Source: Ligustrum vulgare
Lineage: Eukaryota > Streptophyta > Magnoliopsida > Lamiales > Oleaceae
Direction: 5' to 3'
NCBI GenBank assembly: GCA_963555705.1
Contig: OY743184.1
Coordinates: 20,511,859 to 20,575,858, forward strand
Length of the DNA: 64,000 nt
A model generated the notes under the pieces. That model ran no database searches. It saw only the letters and a program-made list of their open reading frames with translations, and was not told where the DNA came from. How positions within the stretch are numbered: the first letter of the stretch is position 1; every line of letters starts with the position of its first letter. Below, piece after piece: positions 34,564 to 45,029 of this stretch. A program made the position numbers and the translations under genes.

Positions 34564-35460
34564 TTTGGAAGTACAAAAAGTCGAGCTTTAGACTTAAAAC
34601 AGAGCGCTTGTTGGGAGGCAACTCAACCTTTCTTCTCTTTTATTTATTATGCTTTAAGTATTTGTTTATTTGCTTGTGTTGAGATATTTGCGTGATAGGT
34701 AAAATATTTAAGTGCTTTGCAAGTTTTCATGTCAAAATACCTACGCTTGTTTCACTATTTTGCATTCTTATGTTTATTTTAATTTTGCATGTTTTGTTTA
34801 AACTAGGCCTTTAATTTGTCATCCCAAGCTCACACACATATTGGTTTAGATCATGAAGATATTGTTGCATAGGTCATAACATGGATCATGAAGTGATTAG
34901 GGGGTTAAAAACGGGGTTGTAATTCAAAATAAAAAGGAAAACTGCCTTTTGCAGGAATGCCGTGCAAACGCACGACATTTTTTCCTACGTGGTCGCTCCA
35001 GCAATTTCTGGGTAGAAAGACAGGTTTATATGTTTCTCTTCACTCTTTCACTTTTAAACACCACAAACTCGTTTTTTCTCCCCAAATCACTCCAAAATTG
35101 ATTTCTCATCTTTGTGCATGTCATCAACATTTAGTGGCATCAAAGTCATTGCTTTTAACATTTCAAAATCCAATCGAAGGTATGACTTCTCCACTTAATT
35201 CATGGTTTTATCAAAAATTGTGAGATTTTCTTTGAGTTCATGAATTTTTGAAATTGTGAGAAAAGAAGTTTGGGTTTAGGTTAGTTTATGGAGTATGTGG
35301 ATTGTGTTTTGATAGGTAAAAAATTTGGGTTCATCCATGTAATCCTATTTATGCATATTCTTGAATTTTCACAATGTACACCAAGTGTTTGATGATATGC
35401 CACAATAAAATTTTTGTACAAATTTGAGAAAATCTCCTGAGCATTTATCTCCATAATATG
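34564..35460 (+). other. Athila 3' non-coding region
   Basis: Contains GCGCTTGTTGGGAGGCAACT near 34605, a motif seen downstream of coding sequence in Athila elements, and a CCGTGCAAACGCACGAC palindrome near 34960. No gene recognised. Confidence 0.55.
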
Positions 35461-35462
35461 TT

Positions 35463-35890
35463 TATCATTGATTGTAGATCAATTGACAACCATGATGGTA
35501 GTGAACACCGCTATAGTAGATCGACTACTACGATAGTAGATCAATTGACAACCACGATGGTCGACCGACAGTCACGATGGTAGATCGATTAACATGATGG
35601 TAGATCGACTACATCTATGATCGATCGACTACCACAATGGTCGATTGACTATAGCTATAATAGATCGACTATGTTAATGGTAGATCGACTGTCTCCATGG
35701 TCGACCGACTGCTTTGATGGTAGACCAACTACCTCTACAGTAGATCGACTACCACGATGGTAGAGTGACTATGTTATAGTAGATTGACAACTGCAATGGT
35801 AGATGGACTACCACGATGATCAATTGACTGCCGCTATATTCGACCGACTATCATTAGTAGAACGACCACCATGATGATAGATCGACTATT
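35463..35890. repeat. 20-bp minisatellite, about 21 copies
   Basis: Near-consensus unit GACTACCACGATGGTAGATC, strongly diverged between copies but holding a 20-bp period with rare 18-19 bp units. Each unit carries GATC or TCGA words and the half-palindrome GGTMGAYC. There are no spacers, so this is not a CRISPR array. Confidence 0.85.
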
Positions 35891-36001
35891 GGTTAATAAC
35901 CGCCTAGAGATTATCCATGATCCTCTTAATCCTAGTGGTTATCCTGATCCTCTTAAGCGCCTAGTGAGTGGGGATTGACCGTTGGACAAGTGAATGATAA
36001 T

Positions 36002-36585
36002 GTTGGATCGATTTTTTGCCCAACCCGAACCCAATTCACTATGGTCGGGTTGATAAAAAATTAACCCAACCCAACCCAACCCAACCCAAACATGAGTTCA
36101 AACCCAACCCAATCAAGTTTTGGTCGGGTTAGGTTGGGTTTGGTGGTTTGAGCTTTGGTCCAATTAACTAAAAATTTTAGAAAATTAAAAAATTATGTCC
36201 ATAAATCAACTAATAACTCAAATAATTATATGCAATACAATAAGTCAAATATAATAAATTGAATACTTGCTAATAAAACTAAAATATGTTCAAATCATAT
36301 TTGAGTTTCATCCAAATTAAGAATTGGTTTAAGATTCTTGAAATTTAAATGATCTTTTATTTTTAAAATTTTGATTGGGTTGGGTGGGTCGAGTTGGGTT
36401 AAGTTTGTCACTCAACCCACAACCCAATCCAACCCAACCCAACCCAAACAAGTTTTTTTTTTTTAGAAATAAATCCAACCCAACCCAACCCAACCCAATT
36501 TTCATTAAAACCCAACTCAAACCGATCGAGTTGGATTGTGTTTGACGAATTTGACGGATTAATGCCCACCCCTATTTCCAGTTGC
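36002..36585. mobile_element. Possible non-autonomous hAT-like element rich in AACCC
   Basis: The 8-mer ATGATAAT flanks it at 35994-36001 and 36586-36593. It contains ACCCAACCCAACCC arrays on the left and right and GGGTTGGGT words in the middle, so it can fold back on itself. Near the right end GGGGTGGGCATTAATCCG (minus strand) resembles a hAT terminus, but it lies about 10 bp inside the duplication. Confidence 0.45.
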
Positions 36586-36593
36586 ATGATAAT

Positions 36594-37569
36594 AAAACAC
36601 CTATATATACCCTAAAGGTATGTCGGTATGAATAAATGATATTATCTTCTACACTCTTTTTTTTCCCTTCTAAAATTTACTATTCTTTGAATAAGTCATG
36701 TCACTGACTCTCACGTCGAAGGTACTATAGGATAGATAGTCCAAACCTCCTTTTTATTTTTTTATTTTTTTTTATAAGGTGTTTTGTTCACTAGTAGAAG
36801 TCACAAGTCCCTACAAGAAAAAAGGTTGAGTAGGTGCTCTTTCAACCAGACAACCACCATAACAAAAACATGGAAATAAGAAACTATGATCACTAATAAA
36901 TCATCATTGTCGTCAAATTATTAGGTTTTGAAGTAAAATTGTGCTCTAAAGCCCAAACCCATTTGGTTAGCTTGGTGTTTATTGAGGATAAGTTAGACAT
37001 TACAAATAATGGCTAGGGAATATTCGTTGTATACGGTCTCTATTTGAGTCTCATTATTATAAAACTTATTTTTAACTACATATTCTTAATATATATAATG
37101 AAAAATATACTCTGCCAAAAAATGAAGCTCGAACAAAACCATAAAATCCTGTTTGACCCCAATTTTTCAAAAATCAAATTTATTCAGCACTCAATGTCAA
37201 TCATCAATCTTAGTCAAACCCACTATTTTTGACTTTTCAAACAATTTTTAACCAAATATTCTTCCAAAAATATTATTCAAAATAAAAAAATTTCCAAGAT
37301 CTGAGGCCCAAAGCGGGGCTAAAACATCTACAAATTGAAAATCTTGAGATCGACAAAATTATTACCTTAAAAATGTATTTCTTGAATTGTCCTAGTGAGA
37401 TGATACAATGATTAATAGTCCACTCACAAAGAGATTATATGAGAGTATTGAATGCACATATCGAAGATGATAATTTAAAATAATTGTATTTTACCAATTA
37501 TTTATCTAAAATAAGCCTTATTAATGTAATAAGAGGGGAGGTTGTGGATTCAAAAATGTGTATACTCAC
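36594..37569. other. A/T-rich sequence, no gene seen
   Basis: A CCTACAAGAAAAAAGG word near 36813 is CACTA-like but isolated. Nothing else recognised. Confidence 0.45.
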
Positions 37570-37574
37570 TCACT

Positions 37575-38520
37575 TGTTGGGATTTTTTGGTCCCAATCAA
37601 ACCTCGGGGGTAATGATAATAAACAGTGTCGGATTTTAAGCTTCGTAGGCCCTCGGCCCATGATCGAAGTATTGCCCAATCTCCACAATTAGGCAGCCCA
37701 CGTGCTAAGAGATTTACTGCCCACGTCGAGGTTTTGATTGGGTCTCGACCCTGTTACTCGATTGGTAGGCTTCAGAGACTACCCATTTTAATTAGGGCTT
37801 CCCTAATTAAACCCTAAACCTATATCTACACACACCCCCCCCTTTTGGCAAAGTCAGATCACTCATTTCGACATTTTCCTCTCCACTCTCTCGGTGCGGC
37901 TACTCTCTCTTCTCTGTGAATAACCCGACCCATCTCTCTTCTTCCTCTCTCTGTGATTGGAAGTGTGGCTCTTCTTGTGACCGTGTCTTGGCGTAACCGA
38001 ACCTGCTGTGTTCGGTTCTTGCTTTTGCGCCTCCTGCACCGTTCGGTTCTTGCTTGTGGGTCACCTATTCGGCCCTTGCCGTGGACCGTGTTGTGTGTTC
38101 GACTCCTGCTGTGTTTGGTTCCTTTGTGGTTCATTTCTGCAATCCCTTGGCCGAGCCTTATTGTGGTTACTTGGTGCAGTCCCTTGGCCGAGCCTTGTGG
38201 TGGTTCCTCGTTGTGCAGCCGGTTCGTAGTTATCGTGGGTTGGGTGTGTTGGAAGTGGGTCTTGACCGGTTTGGGGGGTTGTCTTGGAGTGTTCTCTAGC
38301 TGTGTAGTGGTGTTACCATTGTGGGGATTGGGCTGAATTTTGAGCCCTCTTTCTCACCCTGTGCAGTCGACTAATTTGGTGCAAAAGGGATTATTTACTT
38401 GCTTTTGCTTATATTGTTTATGTGTTGATTCAATTACGTTACTATTCATATTGTTTTCTTCCGCTGCATTATTGATTAATCTTGATTACTTTGTGTTTTG
38501 CGAGGTTGGATTATTCAACA
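37575..38520 (+). repeat. 5' LTR of gag-only element 1
   Basis: Begins TGTTGGGATTTTTTGG and ends GGATTATTCAACA. A CT-rich middle section (37880-37960) is followed by a GC-richer stretch; open frames there on both strands are LTR sequence, not genes. Confidence 0.95.
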
Positions 38521-38535
38521 ATTGGTATCAGAGCC
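38521..38535 (+). other. Primer-binding site of gag-only element 1
   Basis: ATTGGTATCAGAGCC immediately after the LTR. Confidence 0.9.
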
Positions 38536-39771
38536 TTGGTGGCTTGATTGGCTGAATTGAATCGACATTGGAACTCATTGAGTTTTTTTCTAGTTCCCTG
38601 ATTTAATTTTCATTAACTGAAAATTAGTTTTGTTTTTTTTCGTTCGAAATTATTTGGTTCCAATTATATTTTCAAATTCTTTGTAATTGAAAATTATCGT
38701 TTAATTGGTGTTTTATCATTATTTGTTGGTTAGGCCCTATTTTGGAGGTTCTCGAGCTTGATGCTGATTTACGCTTCAAAATTGGCTAATTGCAAAACAT
38801 AAAACGATAAATAATTTCGCATCTCTCCATATTACGGACTCAGAAAGGTCCGCCCTGGTAAATTGGCTGAAACTCTTAAATTCCAGTAATAGCAGGTCAT
38901 CGTGTGGGGTGACCATTAGGCTTGCGGTTTCCTGTTGCTAGTTGTAGGAATTATTTGACTTTACTTGTGTTTTTTCATAGCTGTTTCTCTTGTGATATCT
39001 TCTGTGATTATTTTGCTTGTTGCACTATTATTAGAATTGTCACCTAGACTCCTGTGTCGAAAATTCCCTTGACCTGAGATCCTTGAGTCTCACGGAATCC
39101 TGGAAATTTAGAATGGTGTATATTGCGACCTTTAGGATCTTCTTTGTGAATTTCCGTGTGGTGCTTATATTGCATTGTGTGCTTCTTATTTGTTAAGATG
39201 TCTGCACACCGTTTTGAATTGAACATCTTCGATGGTAAATGTGCTTTTTCTATATGGCAACAGAAAATTAAAGATATTTTGGTACAACAAAAGATTTCAA
39301 AAGCTATTGACAATTCTTTCCCAAATACTGTGACTGCTGATGAGAAAAAGAATTTTGATGAACTCGCATACACTTCTATCATTTTGCATCTATCTGACTC
39401 TGTTTTGCGTAAAGTGGGTAAACATGATACCACTAAAGAACTTTGGGACAAATTGGAAGAACTTTATGTGTCAAAGTCTACTCCTAATAAGCTTTACTTG
39501 CTTGAAAGTTTCTTCAGTTTCAAAATTGATCCCTCTAAGGACTTAGATGACAACTTGGATGTCTTTAATAAACTTGTGCAAGACATCACTAACTGTGGTG
39601 AAAAGGTACCCGAAGAATATAAAGCCGTTATATTGTTAAATGCTATTCCTGACACTTATAAAGAGGTTAAGAATGCTATAAAATATGGGAGAGATACTCT
39701 TACACCTGAAATTGTCATTGATTCCTTGAAAAGTAGGCAGAGGGAGGTGAAAGCAGAAAGAGATGTGAGGG

Positions 39772-39776
39772 GTGGT
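39772..39776 (+). repeat. Target-site duplication GTGGT, left copy
   Basis: Matches 40564-40568. Confidence 0.85.
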
Positions 39777-40563
39777 TGATGTGTTCCAGACCCTCGACAA
39801 TCGGAGTCATAGCAGGCTTGACGGGAAAATTTAAATACTAAAGCCAAAACAAGAATTCAACAGGTTCGACGAGTTTTGAAGATCAAACCGTGTCGAAAAG
39901 AACCGAAAATTATGCAGAAGGACTGTCACGGCCGTAACCAACATATGTCACGGCCGTAACCTCCCCTCGGGTTAAAATGCAGAATTTCAAGATTTTCGAT
40001 TTACTGCCGTAAATAAGGGATGACGGCCGTAACCTTAAACAGAAACACACTTACGGCCGTAAGTGTCATCTTTACGGCCGTAACTGCTTAACGGATCAGA
40101 TTTTTCCAGATTTCGCATTATTTTATTTCCTTATCAGTTTTAGTTATTTTAATCTAATTAGAATTTTATTTTGAGTAGATTAGCGACTAGGGTTTTATTT
40201 TGCTTATTTATACGCTTTTTCTATTCATTGTAATTAAGACTTTGATGCTTGAATAAAAAGAGATTGAATATTTTTCAATTGTTTAATGTGTGGATTCACA
40301 TTACAAACCCAAACTTATCAAGATTGATTATCTTGTGGCGTTCATCCAGAACTTATCAAATATTCGCGAGAGTATTTGTGGCGTTGAAAATCAGAGACTT
40401 ATCAAGGAGATTGGGCAAATCCTTGTGACGTTTCGAAAGTCGTGGTTCTTTATTCCGCATCGTCGAGCCATCGCGTCGTGAATATCGGGTCATGATTCAT
40501 CCGTCCAACCACAACCTGAGTTCGGAACTTTCCGACATTTCTTCCGCGCTTCGAACCTCATCA
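39777..40563 (+). repeat. Solo LTR (787 bp) nested in gag 1
   Basis: Begins TGATGTGTTCC, ends GAACCTCATCA, flanked by GTGGT. Its first third has repeated GGCCGTAA words. A TATA-like TTATTTATACGC (about 40203) and a GAATAAAAAG polyadenylation-like word (about 40252) suggest the U3/R layout. No relative is present elsewhere in the window. Confidence 0.85.
39925..40090 (+). repeat. Cluster of ACGGCCGTAA words in the solo LTR
   Basis: Five to six copies of CACGGCCGTAAC/TTACGGCCGTAA, a near-perfect palindrome, spaced 12-40 bp. This could be a promoter motif or a hairpin-forming region in U3. Confidence 0.75.
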
Positions 40564-40823
40564 GTGGTAGTGGTGAGATCCATATGATGCAAGGTGTGCG
40601 TGGTAAAAACAGAGGTGACTCAGACCATGAGGGTCATAGATGGAAGGGTGGAAGTAGTTTTAAGTCACAGGGTAAGGCGAAGGGAAGGAAGTGCTATGGT
40701 TGTGGTAGGTCTGGCCATTATAAAAGAGACTGTCCTGGAGAGAAAAACAAAATAGTAGATGGGGATAGAAATGGGGTCAATATAGTTACTTACTCGGAAG
40801 GTGATCCGAGTGGAGTTTATTGA

Positions 40824-41934
40824 TGCTTTTATCTCACTTGCAGTTTCTACTGAATTATTGTGTGCATCTGATTGATTTTTTTACCCTTTTGCATGTGTGG
40901 TCACTTGATTCGGTTGCTTTTCTTATGTTGCATTTCATTTATATTGATTTGAACATTTGCATGAATTTGAGTGTGATATGTTATGTTGTGTATAACATGA
41001 TTACATGCATGGTGGTTGAGTTTTGGTGTGAGGTTTTGATACTATGTGTGTTCTCACAATAGATGTCAAATGTCGTTCCCTTGGTGGGATGGGTATTCAG
41101 TAGTTATGTTAGAAGTGAGGGTTAGCTGGTAATGTTGGACTAGATGCCTAAGAGTGTATTTGGTGACATGCTAGGGGATGTGTGTTTTTGACATGTAGAT
41201 CACGAGAGGTGAGGTTGTCAAATGTCTTGTTTAACTCTATCTGTGAGGATCTCGATTAGGTGGAGGACGCTCCTATTATCTCTAGGTGAGGTGGAGAGTC
41301 GATGTTTAACTTCTAGTGGTGAGGTTGTGATAGAGGTACATCCATTGTCTTAGGATCTTAGTAGTTTACCAGTTAGGTATGATTGTTGAGTAGTCTAGTG
41401 AGCATAGATGGCGATGAGAGGAGAGCTACATCGGTTTTGGAATGAGGTAATTGTGGTTATATCTTTTCTTGGGGGTCATTTGCATTCGTTACTTGTGTTG
41501 ATCTTGTTTGGTTAACTTGGTGTTAATGTTAAGTTCTTTATGTGAACTTGGTGAAAAGACTAGTGGTTTACCTTTGATGTGCTCTCATCGCATTTGTGGA
41601 GTCACCTATAACTTTGTGTTATTAAATGCTCTTGATTGACTCATGTGGAAATGTAATTTGTTTACATTTGTCTTTAGAAAGCATGTGTTGTTTGTCTAAA
41701 GTTGTATTACTTGCTAATGTGATATAAATGCATAGTTTGGCTCGCTATGATTTAGTGTATTCTTGGGTTTTACCTTAGCCCTTTGGTGAGTACTGTTAGC
41801 AGGTATGGGATATGTTTCTAACGTGAAACATTGGAAAAGGTATGTTGAGTTCTAATTCGTTTGGAACTGTTTTGTGCAACTAATAAACTAGGTGTTTTGA
41901 TGTTGCAGGTTCGATTGGAACCAAGGTGGAGGTT
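40824..41934 (+). other. Non-coding internal region of gag-only element 1
   Basis: Very similar to 47498-48591 in element 2. Short frames are not conserved as protein. Sequence is T/G-rich and ends in the polypurine tract AAGGTGGAGGTT (41923-41934). Confidence 0.7.
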
Positions 41935-42877
41935 TGTTGGGATTTTTTGGTCCCAATCAAACCTCGGGGGCAATGATAATAAACAGTGTCGGATTTTAAG
42001 CTTCGTAGGCCCTCGGCCCATGATCGAAGTATTGGCCAATCTCCACAATTAGGCAGCCCACGTGCTAAGAGATTTACTGCCCACGTCGAGGTTTTAATTG
42101 GGTCTCGACCCTGTTGCTCAATGGGTAGGTTTCGGAGACGACCCATTTTAATTAGGGCTTCCCTAATTAAACCCTAAACCTATATCTACCCACACCCCCC
42201 ATTTTGGCAAAGTCAGATCACTCACTCGACATTTTCCTCTCCACTCTCTCGGTGCGGCTACTCTCTCTTCTCTGTGAAGAACCCGACCCTCTCTCTTCTT
42301 CCTCTCTCTGTGATTGGAAGTGTGGCTCTTCTTGTGACCGTGTCTTGGCGTAACCGAACCTGCTGTGTTCGGTTCTTGCTTGTGCGCCTCCTGCATCGTT
42401 CGGTTCTTGCTTGTGGGTCACCTATTCGGCCCTTGCTGTGGACCGTGTTGTGTGTTCGGCTCCTGCTGTGTTTGGTTCCTTTGTGGTTCATTTCTGCAGT
42501 CCCTTGGCCGAGCCTTATTGTGGTTACTTGGTGCAGTCCCTTGGTCGAGCCTTGTGGTGGTTCCTCGTTGTGCAGCCGGTTCGTAGTTATCGTGGGTTGG
42601 GTGTGTTGGCAGTGGGTCTTGACCGGTTTGGGGGGTTGTTTTGGAGTGTTTTCTAGCCGTGTAGTGGTGTTACCATTGTGGGGATTGAGCTGAATTTTGA
42701 GTGCTCTTTCTCACCCTGTGCAGTCGGCTAATTTGGTGCAAAAGGGATTATTTACTTGCTTTTGCTTATATTGTTTATGTGTTGATTCAATTATGTTGCT
42801 ATTCATATTGTTTTCTTCCGCTGCATTATTGATTAATCTTGATTACTTTGTGTTTTGCGAGGTTGGATTATTCAACA
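41935..42877 (+). repeat. 3' LTR of gag-only element 1
   Basis: Nearly collinear with 37575-38520, with scattered substitutions and small indels. Confidence 0.95.
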
Positions 42878-42882
42878 TCACT

Positions 42883-44121
42883 TAATATTTTTGTAATATG
42901 CTAACCAGTTTTTAGTAAAATTTCCAATTGTTGATAATAACATTTATCCTTAACTAAATATTTTTTAAAATAATATTTATCATACATACATGACATTATA
43001 ACACATAGAGTGGTGTATATACGATCTAGATGACATGTTATATAAATGACATTCATCCACAATTTATTGTAAGTAATAGCAAAATTAACTAGAACAAAAT
43101 TTATGATTGAAAAGACAAATTACGAATTAATTAAAGAGCAAATCGGACCACAATTTAGTAAAATTCTTTCTTTCAATTTGTTGTTTCCCCAAAGCTTTAA
43201 ATTGCTGTGACCCGAGGCGGTATTTTATAGAGTTGAAGATTTGATATTTAGACTTTCAATCTTTATATTTCTCACCATTCGATCTTTAACCATTCTATTG
43301 TTTATGGCCCTATTAAGAGAGAATATTTTAAGGGTATTTTTGTCATTTTCATGATTGACATTCTCTCATCAGTACGTTGAAAGTCATTTTAAATTCAAAT
43401 TTCAATTTTCTTGTTGAGGTTTGTACTTTCATGTAATTTGTCATGTAATTTGTTGAATGGCATGTATAGTTTTATTGCAATGGATTTCATATTTATTTGA
43501 TTGTGTTAGGGTTTGCACTTAAATGACATATATGTTCGAAATGGAGCCGATGTCTTTAATGCTACTATTTGGACGAAGTTGCTAGTTGTCTATTAGTCAA
43601 GTGATCGAGAGTCACGATTCATTGATAAAGAGAGACTCGAAGGTCAAGAGTTGAGTTCTATTTGTCATATTATGAAGGTCAAGTTCAAAATATTCACATG
43701 CTATGGGACCATGGAACTAATTAATGCGTACAAATACTTATATCACCACGTAATACTTCTCTCAGTATAATTGAAATTATCAAAATTTTATATATAAAAA
43801 AATATATTATATACTCTTATTGTTCTTACATATTCTCCTTGTACACAATATTTGAAACAAGTTGATCAAAATGCTCGGATCACATCACACTATTAAGTGA
43901 AAAGTTAATTTCGAATTACTGAGATAATAGGTTATTTGTTCCTAATGGTGAATACATGTTCATTATTATTTCACATTATTTCACTTTAGCTCCCAAGGCA
44001 CCATAAACATAGTTTACAATTCGATCTTGCCCATTGATATCCGAGAGAACTTCAATTTAGTATTCAAAATTTATTATGCGCCATGATTAAGTTCATATGA
44101 ACAACAATTCAATGAAATTAA
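42883..44121. other. A/T-rich sequence between the gag-only elements, no gene seen
   Basis: No frame with motif, no element boundary recognised. Confidence 0.5.
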
Positions 44122-44305
44122 GCCATTGTTTAATATTGTTTAAAAAGAGTTTATTTGAAATGAATGATAATTTTTAGGAAAATATATGATTAAAAAATAT
44201 AGAATCTTTTATGAGTTTATGTATAATATTATTTTATTAATAAATATGTGGTTGAAGAGAAGATAGAAAAATATGTTAAAAATTTTTAAAAAGCCAAACA
44301 GAGGC
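44122..44305. mobile_element. Tourist-like MITE (184 bp)
   Basis: TAA at 44119-44121 and 44306-44308. Termini are GCCATTGTTTAATATTG and, reversed, GCCTCTGTTTGGC. Confidence 0.65.
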
Positions 44306-44480
44306 TAAATTCATGTGGTCAATGCCACAATTAAATTTCACATTGTCCAATTCAATTAATCCAAAATACACGTTCAATCTTATTATCAAAGCCTGATGAA
44401 CTTTTATAAAATCGATAAAATAAAACATTCATCCCTATTTACCGATCATAGACAATAAAACTGAGATTGAATTATAAATA

Positions 44481-44575
44481 GGAAAATGATATTTGGACAA
44501 TAATAATGGACAACACACTCACATGAGGTCTCATGTGGGTGTGTTGTCCACAATGTTGTCCAAGTGGCATTTTCC
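44481..44575. mobile_element. 95-bp foldback MITE, Mutator-like
   Basis: Perfect 9-bp duplication TTATAAATA at 44472-44480 and 44576-44584. The whole element is two inverted arms of about 46 bp around a tiny loop: GGAAAATG...GGACAACACACTCACATGAG against its right arm with roughly eight mismatches. The 9-bp duplication fits Mutator-type transposition. Confidence 0.75.
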
Positions 44576-44634
44576 TTATAAATATGTGTATTTTTGTGCT
44601 CGACAATTTAAATAGTCCCTTTAATATATCTGTT

Positions 44635-44842
44635 GACGCCACCAACCTTTGAGGTACTTACGTCTCGGTCAACACACGGATTGTCCACCGCATTGTGTGA
44701 ATTTGTTCCACGCGAGGTGGACGGGTTCCTAGGGGGTTTCGAACCTTGGACCTTTGAAATATAAGAATTTCAAAGACCTCCCTGATATCACTAAGCTAAG
44801 TTTGTTGATCGAACCTTAAGTACCTCAAAAATGGGCGGCACC
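44635..44842 (-). mobile_element. 208-bp inverted-repeat element with tRNA-like core
   Basis: Ends pair over 39 bp, including a perfect 13-bp TTTGAGGTACTTA/TAAGTACCTCAAA. Between them the minus strand has a B-box-like GGTTCGAAACC (44735-44745) and, about 35-50 nt upstream, TAGCTTAGTGATATCAGG, an A-box-like word. This could be a tRNA-derived SINE piece or a tRNA-like decoy inside a MITE. No target duplication found. Confidence 0.45.
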
Positions 44843-45029
44843 AATAATACCCATCCTCTTATAATAAATAGTTAGCAGTGTCCTTGGGTTTCGCGCACTC
44901 CATCCCCTATTTTTTGAGGTCCCATGAATCTTTAGTACAAGTGATCCATGAACGAATACATGATCAAATTGATACAAAAAACTTATCAAAAAATAAATTA
45001 ATATTTTAGTTTAAAATATCATAAGTACT

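Larger units (their letters stand above)
27558..35460 (+). mobile_element. Athila-type Gypsy element, gag-protease only, 3' LTR missing
   Basis: 5' LTR, primer site, gag, protease, then directly the GCGCTTGTTGGGAGGCAACT motif that in Athila elements lies downstream of the coding region. No RT, RNase H or integrase is present between them. It is either an internally deleted derivative or a member of a non-autonomous gag-protease lineage. The reading frames carry several stops and a frameshift. The 3' boundary is unknown; 35460 is where the minisatellite starts. Confidence 0.75.
39198..40823 (+). pseudogene. Gag of element 1, interrupted by a solo LTR
   Basis: Copia-type gag beginning MSAHRFELNIFDGK. 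Landmarks: FSIWQQKIKDILVQQK, LHLSDSVLRKVGKHDT, ELWDKLEELYVSKSTPNK, FSFKIDPSKDL, NAIPDTYKEVKNAIKYGRD. At 39776 the frame is broken by a 787-bp insertion. It resumes at 40569 with SGEIHMMQGVRGKNRG and a CCHC zinc knuckle (CYGCGRSGHYKRDC), ending SEGDPSGVY and TGA. Subtracting the insert and one duplication gives 834 nt, exactly the length in element 2. Apart from the insertion I see no stop, so this gag was intact when the solo LTR's parent landed. Binding and packaging of element RNA is the expected role. Confidence 0.9.
37575..42877 (+). mobile_element. Gag-only LTR retrotransposon (TR-GAG type), copy 1
   Basis: Complete element with 5-bp duplication TCACT at 37570-37574 and 42878-42882. Two similar LTRs (946 and 943 bp), ATTGGTATCAGAGCC primer site, about 680 bp leader, one gag gene, about 1.1 kb non-coding, and AAGGTGGAGGTT polypurine tract. 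There is no trace of protease, integrase, RT or RNase H. It is 5303 bp including a 787-bp solo LTR nested in gag plus its duplication. Such elements must be mobilised by a Copia partner. Confidence 0.9.

Noticed and set aside
35463..35890. Possible CRISPR array
   Set aside because: Units are contiguous 20-mers without unique spacers, in a plant nuclear context.
36060..36500. Telomere-like repeat
   Set aside because: The words are AACCC/GGGTT with five-base spacing, not the plant CCCTAAA telomere repeat, and are interspersed in a dispersed element.
36805..36830. CACTA terminus at CCTACAAGAAAAAAGG
   Set aside because: Only the terminal word matches; no sub-terminal repeats or partner end are visible.
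37859..38555. Overlapping frames on both strands, repeated at 42163-42885, 45299-45805 and 48861-49183
   Set aside because: They are shared because they are LTR sequence of the gag-only family; the frames are not conserved as protein between copies.
44700..44800. Functional tRNA gene
   Set aside because: A- and B-box-like words are present, but no cloverleaf with acceptor stem pairing can be drawn.
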